Shown in pieces: positions 41,625 through 50,899 of a stretch of DNA of 64,000 nt (positions within the stretch are counted from its first letter, which is position 1; each line of letters begins with the position of its first letter). Location of the stretch: contig JBMONO010000006.1 in assembly GCA_049323655.1 (NCBI GenBank), positions 1 through 64,000 on the forward strand, written 5' to 3'. The DNA is from DB1 sp049323655 (GTDB taxonomy: Bacteria; Desulfobacterota; Desulfobulbia; Desulfobulbales; SURF-16). The notes beneath the pieces were generated by a model. That model was not told where the DNA came from and ran no database searches. It worked only from the letters and a program-made list of their open reading frames with translations. The position numbers and the translations under genes are program-made.

Positions 41625-42968
41625 ATGCCTCTCTCCCCTTATGCAACCACCGTGCAGACCGTCGGCGAACTGACCCGCTCCATCCGCGGTCTCCTGGAAA
41701 CGGAATTTTCCTTTGTCACCGTGTCCGGGGAGATATCGAACCTCAAACGCCCCTTTTCCGGCCATCTTTACTTCACCTTAAAGGACAGCGAGGCGCAGAT
41801 CCGGGTCGTGCTCTTCAAGCCCCAGCAGCGCTACCTCGCCGCCCCGCTCCAGGACGGCATCCAGGTTATCTGCCGGGGCAGGGTATCGGTTTACGAACCA
41901 CGGGGCGAATATCAGATCATTGCCGACTTCGTTGACAGCATGGGAACCGGCGCCCTGCAGATCGCCTTCGACGCCCTCAAAAAAAAACTGGCAGCCGAAG
42001 GGCTGTTCGACCTTGCCCGCAAACGGCGGTTGCCCTTTCTGCCGGAACGGATCTTTCTCGTCACCTCCCCCGGCGGCGCCGCCCTCCACGATTTCCTGCG
42101 CATTGCCGCCGGTCGCTTTCCCGGGGTTCCCATCCGTATCTATCCGGTGCGGGTGCAGGGCGAGGGGGCGGGAACGGAGATCACCCAGACCATTGCTACG
42201 GTCAATCGCCGTGAGGAAGAAGGGGTCATCGTTCTTTGCCGGGGCGGCGGCTCCCTTGAAGATCTCTGGGCCTTTAACGAGGAAACGGTGGCCCGGGCCA
42301 TCTTCGCCTCACGCCTGCCGGTGGTGTCCGCCATCGGCCACGAGGTGGATGTCACCATTGCCGATTTCGTCGCCGACCATCGCTCTCCCACCCCGACCGC
42401 AGCGGCAAAGGACGTGCTGCCGGACCGCGACGCCCTTCGCGAACTGGTGGACAACCGGCAAAAACGGCTGCGCCGCGCCCTGCTGGCAAAAATGGAGCAG
42501 CTGCGCCGACGGCTCGCCTTTGCCCGCCAGGCCCTGGGCGATCCGTCCAGCAGGCTTGCCCATCACCGTCTGTGGCTCGACAACATCCAGCTTTCCATGG
42601 TCGCGGCCATGGCCACCATTTTTCATGCGCGACAGGCCGAGCTGCTCGATCTGGAAAAACGACTGGCCCGCCACAACCCGGCGGCATACCTGGCTGACCG
42701 GCGCCGCGCCCTGGATAAAGAAACGAACCGGCTTGTCCAGCTCGTCGACCTGCTGCTGGAACGCAAGGGTCGGGAACTGGAAAAGACGGCGGCCCTGCTG
42801 CATGCGGTGAGTCCGCTCGCCGTGCTGGACCGCGGTTACGCCATTGTCAGCCGCGAGGAGGACGAAACGATCCTCCGCCGTGCCGACCAGGCCGCAGAGG
42901 GCGACCTGCTTCGCATCCGGCTGCGGCACGGCACCCTGCGCAGCCGGGTGGTGGGAGAGGCGTCATGA
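41625..42968 (+). CDS. xseA: Exodeoxyribonuclease VII large subunit
   Basis: This 447-residue protein has the OB-fold N-terminus (VSGEISNLKRPFSGHLYFTLKDSEAQIRVVLF) and the catalytic core (VTSPGGAALHDFLR, VLCRGGGSLEDLWAFNEE, SAIGHEVDVTIADFVADHRSPTPTAAA), followed by a long helical tail. It degrades single-stranded DNA in repair. The ATG at 41625 was chosen because the frame upstream crosses a dispersed repeat and lacks similarity. The small subunit xseB is not next to it. Confidence 0.97.
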   Translation: MPLSPYATTVQTVGELTRSIRGLLETEFSFVTVSGEISNLKRPFSGHLYFTLKDSEAQIRVVLFKPQQRYLAAPLQDGIQVICRGRVSVYEPRGEYQIIADFVDSMGTGALQIAFDALKKKLAAEGLFDLARKRRLPFLPERIFLVTSPGGAALHDFLRIAAGRFPGVPIRIYPVRVQGEGAGTEITQTIATVNRREEEGVIVLCRGGGSLEDLWAFNEETVARAIFASRLPVVSAIGHEVDVTIADFVADHRSPTPTAAAKDVLPDRDALRELVDNRQKRLRRALLAKMEQLRRRLAFARQALGDPSSRLAHHRLWLDNIQLSMVAAMATIFHARQAELLDLEKRLARHNPAAYLADRRRALDKETNRLVQLVDLLLERKGRELEKTAALLHAVSPLAVLDRGYAIVSREEDETILRRADQAAEGDLLRIRLRHGTLRSRVVGEAS

Positions 42969-43011
42969 AGGGATCCGCGGTGGGCCGCCATTGGCAAGGA
43001 GACGACTGCCT

Positions 43012-44787
43012 GTGAAGAGTCCGGCAAAACGAGCCGGGATCTCCTTTCTCCAGGCCGTCTCCATGCTCACCCCCTTTTTTCGCCTCTACTGGCCCCGGCT
43101 GGCCGCGGGGCTCGTTGCCCTGCTGCTGGTGGACTTTCTCCAGCTCCTCATCCCCCGCTTTATCAAACGGGCAGTTGACGCCCTGGCCGAGGGAACAGCC
43201 AGCGACAGTCTGCTGCTCGCCTGCGCCGGCCTCATTCTTCTCCCCGCCGCCGGCATTGCCGTCTGCCGTTTTCTCTGGCGCTCCCTGGTTCTCGGTTTTT
43301 CAAGGCTGGTGGAGCGGGATCTGCGGGACCGGCTGCTGACCCACATCCTCACCCAGGACAGCGCCTTTTTCCAGCGCCATCCGACCGGCGCCATCATGGC
43401 GCTTTCCGGCAACGATCTCACTGCGGTCCAGCTCGCCTGCGGCATGGGGCTCGTTGCCGCGGTGGACGCGGTGGTCATGACGGGAGCGGCGCTTTGCTTC
43501 ATGGCCTATATCAGTCCCCTGCTCACCCTGATCGCCGTCGCCCCCATGCCGGTTCTCGCCCTCTCCACCCGGCTGCTCTCCGGCCTGCTGCACAGACGGT
43601 TCGAGAAGGTGCAGGAGCTCTTTGCCTCCCTGACGACCTTCGCCGGCACAGCCCTCCACAACATCCATCTGATCAAGGCCTATACCCAGGAAGAGAACCA
43701 GACACAGCATTTCGACCAGTTGGGAAGAAGGTACGTTACCGGCAACCTCAAGGTGGCAACAATCCAGGGCACCCTGCAGCCGCTCTCCGGCCTGGTGGCC
43801 AACAGCTGCCTGCTCCTCGTTCTTTTCTTCGGCGGCCGGCTCGCCATCGGCGAGGTCATCACGGTGGGCGATTTCGTCGCCTTCATCTCCTATCTCTTCA
43901 TGCTCACCTGGCCGATGATGGCCATCGGCTGGGTGGTCAACCTCTTCCAGCGCGGCGCGACCTCCCTGGGCCGTTTGCAGGAGGTCTTCGCCGCAAAACC
44001 GCTGCTCGCCGATCCCGTCGGGTCGGCGCACCCGCTGCCACCGCCCCGCCGCCTCATCCTGGACCGCCTCACCTTCAGCTATCCCGGCCAGCAGCACCCT
44101 GCCCTCATTGACATCAACCTGACTCTCAGTGAGGGCATTGTCGGCCTGGTGGGCAAGACCGGTTCCGGCAAAAGCACCCTCTGCCATATTCTCGCCCGCC
44201 TCTATCCGGTGGCGGACCACAGCTATCTGCTCGACGGCCGCGACGTCAACGATCTTGCCCTTGCCGCGGTGCGCGGCGCCGTGGCTTATGTCCCGCAGCA
44301 GACCATCCTCTTTTCCGAGACCATTGCCTTCAACATCGCCCTGGGCCGACCGGATGCCGGCATGAAGGAGATCGAAGCGGCGGCCCGGACCGCCGCCATC
44401 CACGACGAGATCATGGCAATGACGGACGGCTACCAGTCACGTATCGGTGAACGCGGGGTGAAACTCTCCGGCGGCCAACGCCAGCGCATCGCCCTGGCCC
44501 GGGCGCTGCTCCTTGATCGGCCGATTATCATCATCGATGACGGCCTGTCGGCGGTGGACATGGAAACCGAACATGCCATCATCGCCGGTATCGCCGCCAT
44601 GTTACGCGGCAAGATCTGCCTCATTGTCTCCCATCGGGTGGCGCCGCTTGCCGATGCCGGGGAGATCCTGGTCATGGAACAGGGACGAATCGCGGCCCGG
44701 GGAACCCACCACGCCCTGCTGGCGGACAACGATTTTTACCGGACCATCTATCGGCATCAGACGGTTGCCGAGGGGGAGACCAACTGA
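43012..44787 (+). CDS. ABC exporter half-transporter, MdlA-like, degenerate Walker B
   Basis: This 591-residue half-transporter has a six-helix membrane domain and an ATPase domain with VGKTGSGKSTLC, signature LSGGQRQR and Walker B IIIIDDGLSAVD. The usual catalytic Glu is replaced by Asp, marking the degenerate site of a heterodimeric exporter. The GTG start has AAGGAG ten bases ahead; a later ATG at 43063 would shorten it by 17 residues. It is followed one base later by its partner. The substrate is unknown; relatives export drugs or lipids. Confidence 0.92.
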   Translation: MKSPAKRAGISFLQAVSMLTPFFRLYWPRLAAGLVALLLVDFLQLLIPRFIKRAVDALAEGTASDSLLLACAGLILLPAAGIAVCRFLWRSLVLGFSRLVERDLRDRLLTHILTQDSAFFQRHPTGAIMALSGNDLTAVQLACGMGLVAAVDAVVMTGAALCFMAYISPLLTLIAVAPMPVLALSTRLLSGLLHRRFEKVQELFASLTTFAGTALHNIHLIKAYTQEENQTQHFDQLGRRYVTGNLKVATIQGTLQPLSGLVANSCLLLVLFFGGRLAIGEVITVGDFVAFISYLFMLTWPMMAIGWVVNLFQRGATSLGRLQEVFAAKPLLADPVGSAHPLPPPRRLILDRLTFSYPGQQHPALIDINLTLSEGIVGLVGKTGSGKSTLCHILARLYPVADHSYLLDGRDVNDLALAAVRGAVAYVPQQTILFSETIAFNIALGRPDAGMKEIEAAARTAAIHDEIMAMTDGYQSRIGERGVKLSGGQRQRIALARALLLDRPIIIIDDGLSAVDMETEHAIIAGIAAMLRGKICLIVSHRVAPLADAGEILVMEQGRIAARGTHHALLADNDFYRTIYRHQTVAEGETN

Positions 44788-44788
44788 C

Positions 44789-46630
44789 ATGCGGTACGGG
44801 TTCGGTTATTTCGAGGAGGATCAGCTCGGCCGCTTCGCCGACACCGGCATCTGGCGGCGCATCATCGCCTATTCCCGGCCCTACCTGCTAAAAATGATTG
44901 CCGCGGTGCTGCTCTCCCTTGTCGTCATCGGCGCCGGCCTGGCCCTGCCCTACATGGTGCGGCTCGGCATCGACCGCTTTATCGTCACCACCGACCTTGC
45001 CCCTGCGCTGCGCATTGATGGCCTGGCCCGTCTCGCCATCCTCTTTGTCGGCGTCATCCTCGGCGGTTTTGCCGCCAATTTCAGCCAGGTCTTCCTCCTG
45101 GAGTGGATCGGCCAGGCCATCATGCACCGCCTGCGCCAGCAGCTCTTCCGCCACCTGCTCGATCTCGATCTCGCCTTCTTCAACAACAATCCCGCCGGCA
45201 AACTGGTGACACGGCTGACCAACGACATCCAGAATATGCACGAGATGTTCACCTCGGTCATCGTCACCCTCTTCAACGACTTTATCCAGTTGGCCGGCAT
45301 CATGGCCATCCTTTACTGGATGAACTGGCGGCTCGCCCTCATCCTCACCCTGCTGGTGCCGTTCATCATCGGCAACACCCTCTGGTTCAGCCGGCTTGCC
45401 CGCGACGTTTTCCGGGTCATCCGCACCCGGCTTGCCCGGATCAACGCCTTTCTGCAGGAATCGCTCAGCGGGATCGCGGTGCTCCAGCTCTTCCTGCGGG
45501 AAAAAGACACGCGGGAAAAATTCGTCGAGCTGAACCAGGCGTATCTGGAGAAAAATCTCCATCAGATCAGACTGTTTGCCATCTTCATGCCGGCCATCGA
45601 GCTCTTTTCCGCCATCGCCCTTGCCGCCATCATCTGGTACGGCGGCGGCAGCGTCATCCGCGAGCAGATGACGCTCGGCGAACTTTCGGCCTTTATCGCC
45701 TACATGCGCCTCTTTTTCCAGCCGATCCGCGAGCTTTCCCAGAAATACTCCATCGTTCAATCAGCCATGGCATCGGCGGAACGGATCTTCGAATTGCTCG
45801 ACACCACACCAAACCTCCCGGCCGGGACGGTCCGGACAAAGACGCCGGGCGACGCCGGCCGGGTGGAATTCCGCCATGTCTCCTTTTCCTACGCTCCGGG
45901 CGCTCCCGTCCTGCACAATCTTTCCTTCGTTGTCCCGCCAGGAACAACGCTGGCCATTGTCGGCGCCACCGGCTCGGGCAAATCGACCATCGTCCAGCTG
46001 CTGGAACGTTTCTATGATCCCGACAACGGGGAGATCCTTCTTGACGGTCGTAACCTGCGCGAGCTTGACAGCCGCTGGCTGCGGGGCAGAATTGGTCTCG
46101 TCATGCAGGAGGTATTCATCATCCCCGGCACCATCAGGGACAATGTCCTCCTCGGCCGGGAACTGACGGAGGAACAAGTGGCGACGATCACCCGCCAGGC
46201 CCAGCTCACCGGGCTTATCAGCCGGTTGCCGGACGGCCTCGCCACCCTGATCGGCGAGGGCGGCATGGACCTTTCCGCCGGCGAAAAACAGCTGCTTGCC
46301 TTTGCCCGGGTGCTGGTCCGCGATCCGGAGGTGCTGATTCTGGACGAGGCCACCGCCAGCGTTGATTCGGAAACGGAGATGCGCATCGACCAGGCCATTG
46401 CCTCGACGCTCGCCGGCCGCACCAGCATCGTCATCGCCCATCGACTCTCCACCATCCGACGAGCCGACACCATCCTCGTCATGGAACAGGGCCGCATCAG
46501 GGAGCAGGGCCGCCACGAAGAACTGCTGGCCAGGGGAGGCCTCTACCGCCGCCTCCACGACCTGCAGCTCTCCGGCAACGGAGACAACACCAAGATAAAG
46601 GACCCTTTCAGACAAAAAACAGGGTCCTGA
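44789..46630 (+). CDS. ABC exporter half-transporter, MdlB-like, canonical site
   Basis: This 613-residue partner has the membrane domain with FFNNNPAGKLVTRLTNDIQNMHEMF and the ATPase VGATGSGKSTIV, a variant signature LSAGEKQLL and canonical LILDEATASVD with the catalytic Glu and VIAHRLS. With the degenerate partner upstream it forms an asymmetric exporter of the MdlAB/TmrAB kind. A small hairpin (AGGACCCT/AGGGTCCT, 46599-46628) lies at its 3' end. Confidence 0.95.
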   Translation: MRYGFGYFEEDQLGRFADTGIWRRIIAYSRPYLLKMIAAVLLSLVVIGAGLALPYMVRLGIDRFIVTTDLAPALRIDGLARLAILFVGVILGGFAANFSQVFLLEWIGQAIMHRLRQQLFRHLLDLDLAFFNNNPAGKLVTRLTNDIQNMHEMFTSVIVTLFNDFIQLAGIMAILYWMNWRLALILTLLVPFIIGNTLWFSRLARDVFRVIRTRLARINAFLQESLSGIAVLQLFLREKDTREKFVELNQAYLEKNLHQIRLFAIFMPAIELFSAIALAAIIWYGGGSVIREQMTLGELSAFIAYMRLFFQPIRELSQKYSIVQSAMASAERIFELLDTTPNLPAGTVRTKTPGDAGRVEFRHVSFSYAPGAPVLHNLSFVVPPGTTLAIVGATGSGKSTIVQLLERFYDPDNGEILLDGRNLRELDSRWLRGRIGLVMQEVFIIPGTIRDNVLLGRELTEEQVATITRQAQLTGLISRLPDGLATLIGEGGMDLSAGEKQLLAFARVLVRDPEVLILDEATASVDSETEMRIDQAIASTLAGRTSIVIAHRLSTIRRADTILVMEQGRIREQGRHEELLARGGLYRRLHDLQLSGNGDNTKIKDPFRQKTGS

Positions 46631-46758
46631 AGCAAATCGAACGCAATCCGAACCCAGACCGAACACTTTCCATCCATCATAAGATGGAACCGAACATCGG
46701 CCTTGCGCGCCATCCCTTTTCCCATAATCTTCCATCAACATCTTTAACCCTGGTTCCG

Positions 46759-47445
46759 ATGACACAGACAAAAGACGTGCGCCCTGATTGTCTCCTCACT
46801 GCTTTGCTTTCTCTTCAGCTTCTGCTGTTGGCCGTTACTCCGGCGATTTCGGGCTCGGAAATCTACCGCTACACCGAACAGCACGGGGTAATGACGACCT
46901 TTTTTGACTGGCAGCTCCACCACAGCGATGACGATACCGTCACCATCATTTCCAGAGGCGACAGGACCCATTATATCAATGTCTGCGAACAAAACGGGGC
47001 AACAATCTCATGGCGCATGCAGGGGAAGGATACCGACATCTCGGCCCGGAGGGAGGACAACACCCTTTTCATCGCCGGAAGCGATGCCGGCAAGGCTATT
47101 GACAGAAAAATCATTCTTGATGATCTGCCGTGGTTCCAGCCCCTTTCTTACTCTCTGAGACATTTGCTGGCACGCGGCAATGGAGAAAAACAGCGATTCT
47201 GGATGATCCGGCCCGACACACTCAAACCCCAGAAATTTCAGGCCACCAGGGATGAAATGAAAGAAATCACCATTGGCAACGACACCTTTGCCGCCACCAG
47301 GGTGACGATCAGACCGGACGGCATGCTTGCCGGTCTCTGGCAGGCATCGTACTGGTTCCGCGCCGCCGACGGTCTTTTTTTACGCTACGAAGGGATACAT
47401 GGTCTACCAGGCACGGCCAAAACAATTATCACCCTTATCCCCTGA
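46759..47445 (+). CDS. Secreted protein of unknown function (DUF3108-like)
   Basis: This 228-residue protein has a signal peptide (LLTALLSLQLLLLAVTPAISGSE) and a beta-rich mature part (VTIISRGDRTHYINV, DTFAATRVTIRPDGMLAGLWQASYWFRAADGLFLRYEG), reminiscent of periplasmic DUF3108-type proteins. I do not recognise a precise family. ATG at 46759 is chosen since the signal peptide begins there. Its end overlaps the convergent glycosyltransferase gene by 11 bp. Confidence 0.75.
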   Translation: MTQTKDVRPDCLLTALLSLQLLLLAVTPAISGSEIYRYTEQHGVMTTFFDWQLHHSDDDTVTIISRGDRTHYINVCEQNGATISWRMQGKDTDISARREDNTLFIAGSDAGKAIDRKIILDDLPWFQPLSYSLRHLLARGNGEKQRFWMIRPDTLKPQKFQATRDEMKEITIGNDTFAATRVTIRPDGMLAGLWQASYWFRAADGLFLRYEGIHGLPGTAKTIITLIP

Positions 47446-48508
47446 CTTTTTCTTTTTGGATATTGTCAGCGGCCATCTCGCTATCCCGGCTAACGACAGG
47501 AGCCCTGCGGATCGCTGGAACAAAGAGATTGTTAAAAAATTGCGACGTACATTTCCGCCATGAATAGTTCTCGGCAAAAACGCGGCACTGAGCGCCGTCA
47601 AGGCGTAACGCTCCCGCTACCGCCTTGCCCAGATCCTCATCGAGACAGCCGGTCACTCCGGAACGGATGATGTTGCGCGGCCCGCTGACCGGATAGGCGG
47701 CAACGGGCACGCCGCAGGCCAGGGCCTCAAGAATAACAAGACCGAACGTGTCGGTGCGGCTGGGAAAAACAAAGACATCGGCAGCCGCCATATAGCGCGC
47801 CAGCTCCACTCCTTTTTTGTAACCGGGGAAGCGGACATCCGGGTATTTTTTGCGCATTTCCGCCAGGGCCGGACCATCACCAACAACATACTTCGTTCCT
47901 GTCAGATCGAGCCGCAAAAAATCCTCGATGTTTTTTTCCACCGCCACCCTGCCGACAAAAAGGGAAATCGGCCGCGGGTCAGCCAGAAAATCTTTGGGTC
48001 GTGGCTGGAAAATTTCCGTATCCACCCCACGCGACCAAAGGACAAGATTGGCAAATCCGCGACCGGTCAGTTCATCTCGTAAATCCTCCGTTGCCACCAT
48101 GGTCCGTTTTGCCGCGGAATGAAAACGGCGCATGAGGGCATATGACAGGGCCAGGGGCAACGGTACCCTCAACCTGACATATTCCGGAAAACGGGTATGG
48201 TAGGAGGTGGTGAAGCGCAGCCCGCGCTTCCGGCAATAGCGGCGCGCCGACCAGCCCAGCATCCCCTCGGTGGCGATATGGATCGCATCCGGCTGAAAGG
48301 AATCGAGGATCTCCCGTATCCGCCGGCCCGGAAACAGGGAGAGACGGATCTCCGGATAGGTTGGACAGGGGATGGTTTTGAACATCCAGGGATTGATTAC
48401 CGTCACCTCGTGACCGGCCTCGCCGAGCATGGCAACGGTGCGGGTCAAGGTGGTCACCACCCCGTTAACCTGTGGGTGCCAGGCGTCCGTTACGACAGCA
48501 ATCCGCAT
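47435..48508 (-). CDS. Family 4-type glycosyltransferase
   Basis: This 357-residue GT-B enzyme begins MRIAVVTDAWHPQVNGVVTTLTRTV and has ATEGMLGWSARRYCRKRGLRFTTSYHTRFPEY, VGRVAVEKNIEDFL, and the donor-site ADVFVFPSRTDTFGLVILEALACGVPVAAY. Relatives transfer sugars to glycolipids or lipid precursors. GGAGGAG precedes the ATG. Its 5' end overlaps the LpxH-like gene by 44 bp, so the two are probably one operon devoted to cell envelope lipids. Confidence 0.92.
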   Translation of the reverse strand: MRIAVVTDAWHPQVNGVVTTLTRTVAMLGEAGHEVTVINPWMFKTIPCPTYPEIRLSLFPGRRIREILDSFQPDAIHIATEGMLGWSARRYCRKRGLRFTTSYHTRFPEYVRLRVPLPLALSYALMRRFHSAAKRTMVATEDLRDELTGRGFANLVLWSRGVDTEIFQPRPKDFLADPRPISLFVGRVAVEKNIEDFLRLDLTGTKYVVGDGPALAEMRKKYPDVRFPGYKKGVELARYMAAADVFVFPSRTDTFGLVILEALACGVPVAAYPVSGPRNIIRSGVTGCLDEDLGKAVAGALRLDGAQCRVFAENYSWRKCTSQFFNNLFVPAIRRAPVVSRDSEMAADNIQKEKVRG

Positions 48509-49277
48509 ACTTTTTCTCCTCCACCCCGGCCAGGGCATGGTTATCCGTCCAGGTGATAAGCGACAGCCGACCGTCCATATTTTCGGTCAGGGCCGTGCAA
48601 CTCTCCACCCAATCGCCGATATTGTTGTAAGTTATGTTATCCATCCGCTTGATGGCGGCATGATGAATATGACCGCAGATCAGACCGTCCACCTGACGGC
48701 GGCTGGCCTCGTGCATGACCACCTCCTCAAAGCGCCCCATGAAATTGACGGCCTGCTTGACCTTGTGTTTGAGAAAGGCGGACAAAGACCAGTAGGACAG
48801 GCCCATCCGCCTGCGTAGCCGACTCAGCCAGCCGCTCACCGAAAGGAGAATCTCGTAAGCAAAACTGCCCAGCTCGGCAAGCCACTTGTTATGCTGGACA
48901 ACGGGATCGAATTCATCCCCGTGAGTGACGAGAAAACGACGGCCATCAACGGTTTCGTGGATGACCTCCTCGGCGATCAGCACGCCGCGCAGGGTCTGAC
49001 CGGCAAATTTGCGCATCACCTCGTCATGATTGCCGGGGATATAGATCACCCTGGTGCCGGCGCGGACCTTGCGCAGGATGGCGCGGGCGATACGGTTGTT
49101 GATCCGCGGCCAGTAAACCTTTTTCTGCAATTTCCAGAAGTCGATGATGTCACCGACAAGGTAGAGATAATCGGAATCCGTATGGTGGAGAAACTCAAGC
49201 AGATAGGCGCTGTTGACGTTTTTTGAGCCGAGATGCAGATCTGAAATCCAGATTGAACGGAAATACATCGATTTCAT
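48465..49277 (-). CDS. LpxH-like metallophosphoesterase (UDP-2,3-diacylglucosamine hydrolase type)
   Basis: This 270-residue protein has all calcineurin-type metal motifs: WISDLHLG, LVGDIIDFW, IPGNHDE, THGDEFD and GHIHHAAI. Its length and the YLVGDIIDFWKLQKK segment are typical of LpxH-like proteins, which cleave UDP-diacylglucosamine in lipid A synthesis. The start at 49277 has AGGAGG. The overlap with the glycosyltransferase supports an envelope role; other phosphatase substrates are possible. Confidence 0.88.
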   Translation of the reverse strand: MKSMYFRSIWISDLHLGSKNVNSAYLLEFLHHTDSDYLYLVGDIIDFWKLQKKVYWPRINNRIARAILRKVRAGTRVIYIPGNHDEVMRKFAGQTLRGVLIAEEVIHETVDGRRFLVTHGDEFDPVVQHNKWLAELGSFAYEILLSVSGWLSRLRRRMGLSYWSLSAFLKHKVKQAVNFMGRFEEVVMHEASRRQVDGLICGHIHHAAIKRMDNITYNNIGDWVESCTALTENMDGRLSLITWTDNHALAGVEEKKYADCCRNGRLAPTG

Positions 49278-49616
49278 ACCACCTCCTGATAGTCCTGGGT
49301 TGGCAGCCACGGATCCTGCATGGGAATGAAGAATCATTCATGATCCTGTCTCTTTCCTTATAAACAGGCTCGTATTCAATCGATGTTAGGGTTTTCTTAT
49401 TTTTTCGTTGGCGAATATGAGGATTCGATCAGCAATGGCAAAATGGTGCTGGAATGATCACCCAGCAATGAAACTGGACGCAATTTTAAAAACAATGAAA
49501 CGTATTTCTAAAAATGGGTGGTTATGCTTGAAAAGCAAATACAAAAAAAAGGAGTGACAATCTGATCTTCGATCACCGCCCAGCCATGTTAGGGCAAAAC
49601 ATCATGAGGCAAAACA
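49278..49616. other. AT-rich intergenic stretch with a doubtful 46-codon ORF
   Basis: This stretch of 339 bp is unusually AT-rich. A plus-strand frame from ATG at 49417 to TGA at 49557 stays open (MRIRSAMAKWCWNDHPAMKL and further basic residues), but no ribosome site precedes it. AAAAGGAG at 49546-49554 lies just before its stop and could serve a downstream gene. I see no other structure. Confidence 0.3.
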
Positions 49617-49790
49617 ATGAATGAAAAAATATTAAATGATTTCAAAAAGTTGCAGAGAAAACTGATTGTTCAGCAGGAATACATCAAAAAACTCGAAATC
49701 CTGTTGCGCGACCAGGAGCAGAGCTGTCAGGAGGCCCTGGCCGAGGTGAAACGGCAGTACAGCAAGCTCCTGGCCGAGAGTCCGGCATGA
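49617..49790 (+). CDS. Small coiled-coil protein, 57 residues
   Basis: The reading frame MNEKILNDFKKLQRKLIVQQ continues as a helical, Leu/Gln/Glu-rich heptad-like sequence to LLAESPA. GAGG lies eight bases ahead of the ATG. No family is recognised; the composition suggests a two-stranded coiled coil. It converges on a Cys-rich gene six bases away. Confidence 0.65.
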   Translation: MNEKILNDFKKLQRKLIVQQEYIKKLEILLRDQEQSCQEALAEVKRQYSKLLAESPA

Positions 49791-49795
49791 AAAAC

Positions 49796-49987
49796 TCATT
49801 GGCGGCCGGACTCTTTTGCCTGCTGGCAAAAATAGATCATCCAGCATTGCCACGGCAGGGTGGAAACCGTGCATTCCCCCGGACACTGAAAATCCTTTTC
49901 GCGGATCGGGCAGAGTCCGCATTTCGCCCGGCAGATGTATTTGGCCGCCTTCTCGAGGGCTGCGTGCAGCGTCTGGTCGTCTTTCAT
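49796..49987 (-). CDS. Small Cys-rich protein, 63 residues
   Basis: This protein has seven Cys (CRAKCGLC, QCPGEC, QCWMIYFC) after a short helical start (MKDDQTLHAALEKAAKYI). The clustering suggests bound metal or an iron-sulfur cluster. GGGGG lies nine bases before the ATG. The family is unknown to me. It runs convergent to the coiled-coil gene. Confidence 0.6.
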   Translation of the reverse strand: MKDDQTLHAALEKAAKYICRAKCGLCPIREKDFQCPGECTVSTLPWQCWMIYFCQQAKESGRQ

Positions 49988-50135
49988 GGCATTTTTCCCC
50001 CTGTGTTATGACGACATAATGCATGGGAATTTTAAACATTTTATTAAAAACCCATTACAAATGCATTACCAGCCCCTCTCCGATTCCATCGGGATAGCGG
50101 CTTTCCGCCAGAACCTCAGCCAATGGAGAAAAAAA

Positions 50136-50516
50136 ATGAACACCACCCCGCATCTCGTTCATCTGCAATCATACCGGTCTGATCTGCTGCGCCGGCAGAA
50201 AGAATATCAGACAGCCATTTTTTCCGAGGAAAGCAAGATGATCGTCGGCGCCGGCATGGAAGACGGCGACCGCTCCACCAGAGAACACCTGAATCACATG
50301 AGCCTTCTCCAGCTTGATTCGATCAGCCGGACGATCAACACCATTGACCGGGCGCTGCAAATGATCGAGGCCGGCACTTACGGTATCTGCAGTGCATGCG
50401 ACGAGGACATCGACGAACAGCGATTGCGTTCGCTGCCCTTTGCCACCCTCTGTTTGGATTGCCAAAAAAAAGCGGACATCGCCGGACGGCAGGCAAGGGA
50501 AAAATGCGCGGCGTAA
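50136..50516 (+). CDS. DksA/TraR-family zinc-finger protein
   Basis: This 126-residue protein has a helical coil (LLRRQKEYQTAIFSEESKM) and the C4 zinc finger CSACDEDIDEQRLRSLPFATLC-LDC near its end, the DksA/TraR layout. Such proteins insert into the RNA polymerase channel. The acidic tip residues of DksA seem absent, so it may be a DksA-like homologue with other function. GGAG lies seven bases before the ATG. Confidence 0.9.
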   Translation: MNTTPHLVHLQSYRSDLLRRQKEYQTAIFSEESKMIVGAGMEDGDRSTREHLNHMSLLQLDSISRTINTIDRALQMIEAGTYGICSACDEDIDEQRLRSLPFATLCLDCQKKADIAGRQAREKCAA

Positions 50517-50566
50517 AGGAGTTTGCCGCACAAAAGTACTTTTTACGGATTCACCACAGATGAAGG

Positions 50567-50693
50567 TCTCGTAAAAAGTGAAAATTAACCACAGAGACCG
50601 CAGAGTACACCGAGACAACTAATTGTAATTATACATATTTTTTTCTGTGCTCTCCGTACACTCTGTGGTGAAAATAGATTTTTTACGGGTTTG
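50567..50693. repeat. Dispersed palindromic repeat family A, copy after the dksA-like gene
   Basis: Arms CTCGTAAAAAGTGAAAATTAACCACAGAG and CTCTGTGGTGAAAATAGATTTTTTACGGG surround AACTAATTGTAATT. The copy has near-complete symmetry and could terminate transcription from either side. Confidence 0.85.
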
Positions 50694-50716
50694 TCACAGA
50701 TAACAAGGAGAAAAAA

Positions 50717-50899
50717 ATGACTGTTGAGGAAATACGGAAAAAGGCAAGGGAACTCGGCATTAAAACGGCCAATCTGAAAAAAGCCGATCTGATCCGCGCC
50801 ATCCAGCACGCGGAAGGTTTTACAAGCTGCTTTGGCCGGGACGCTTCGGCCTGCGACCAGGCAAGCTGCTGCTGGCGTCGGGAATGCCTCCGTCAGTAA
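50717..50899 (+). CDS. Rho-N/SAP-like small protein, 60 residues
   Basis: The protein MTVEEIRKKARELGIKTANL-KKADLIRAIQHAEG has the Rho N-terminal/SAP-type helix-extended-helix motif. It ends in a Cys cluster (SCFGRDASACDQASCCWRRECLRQ). It is preceded by ACAAGGAGAA. Such short proteins recur in Desulfobacterota and may bind nucleic acid. No experiment-based role is known to me. Confidence 0.8.
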   Translation: MTVEEIRKKARELGIKTANLKKADLIRAIQHAEGFTSCFGRDASACDQASCCWRRECLRQ

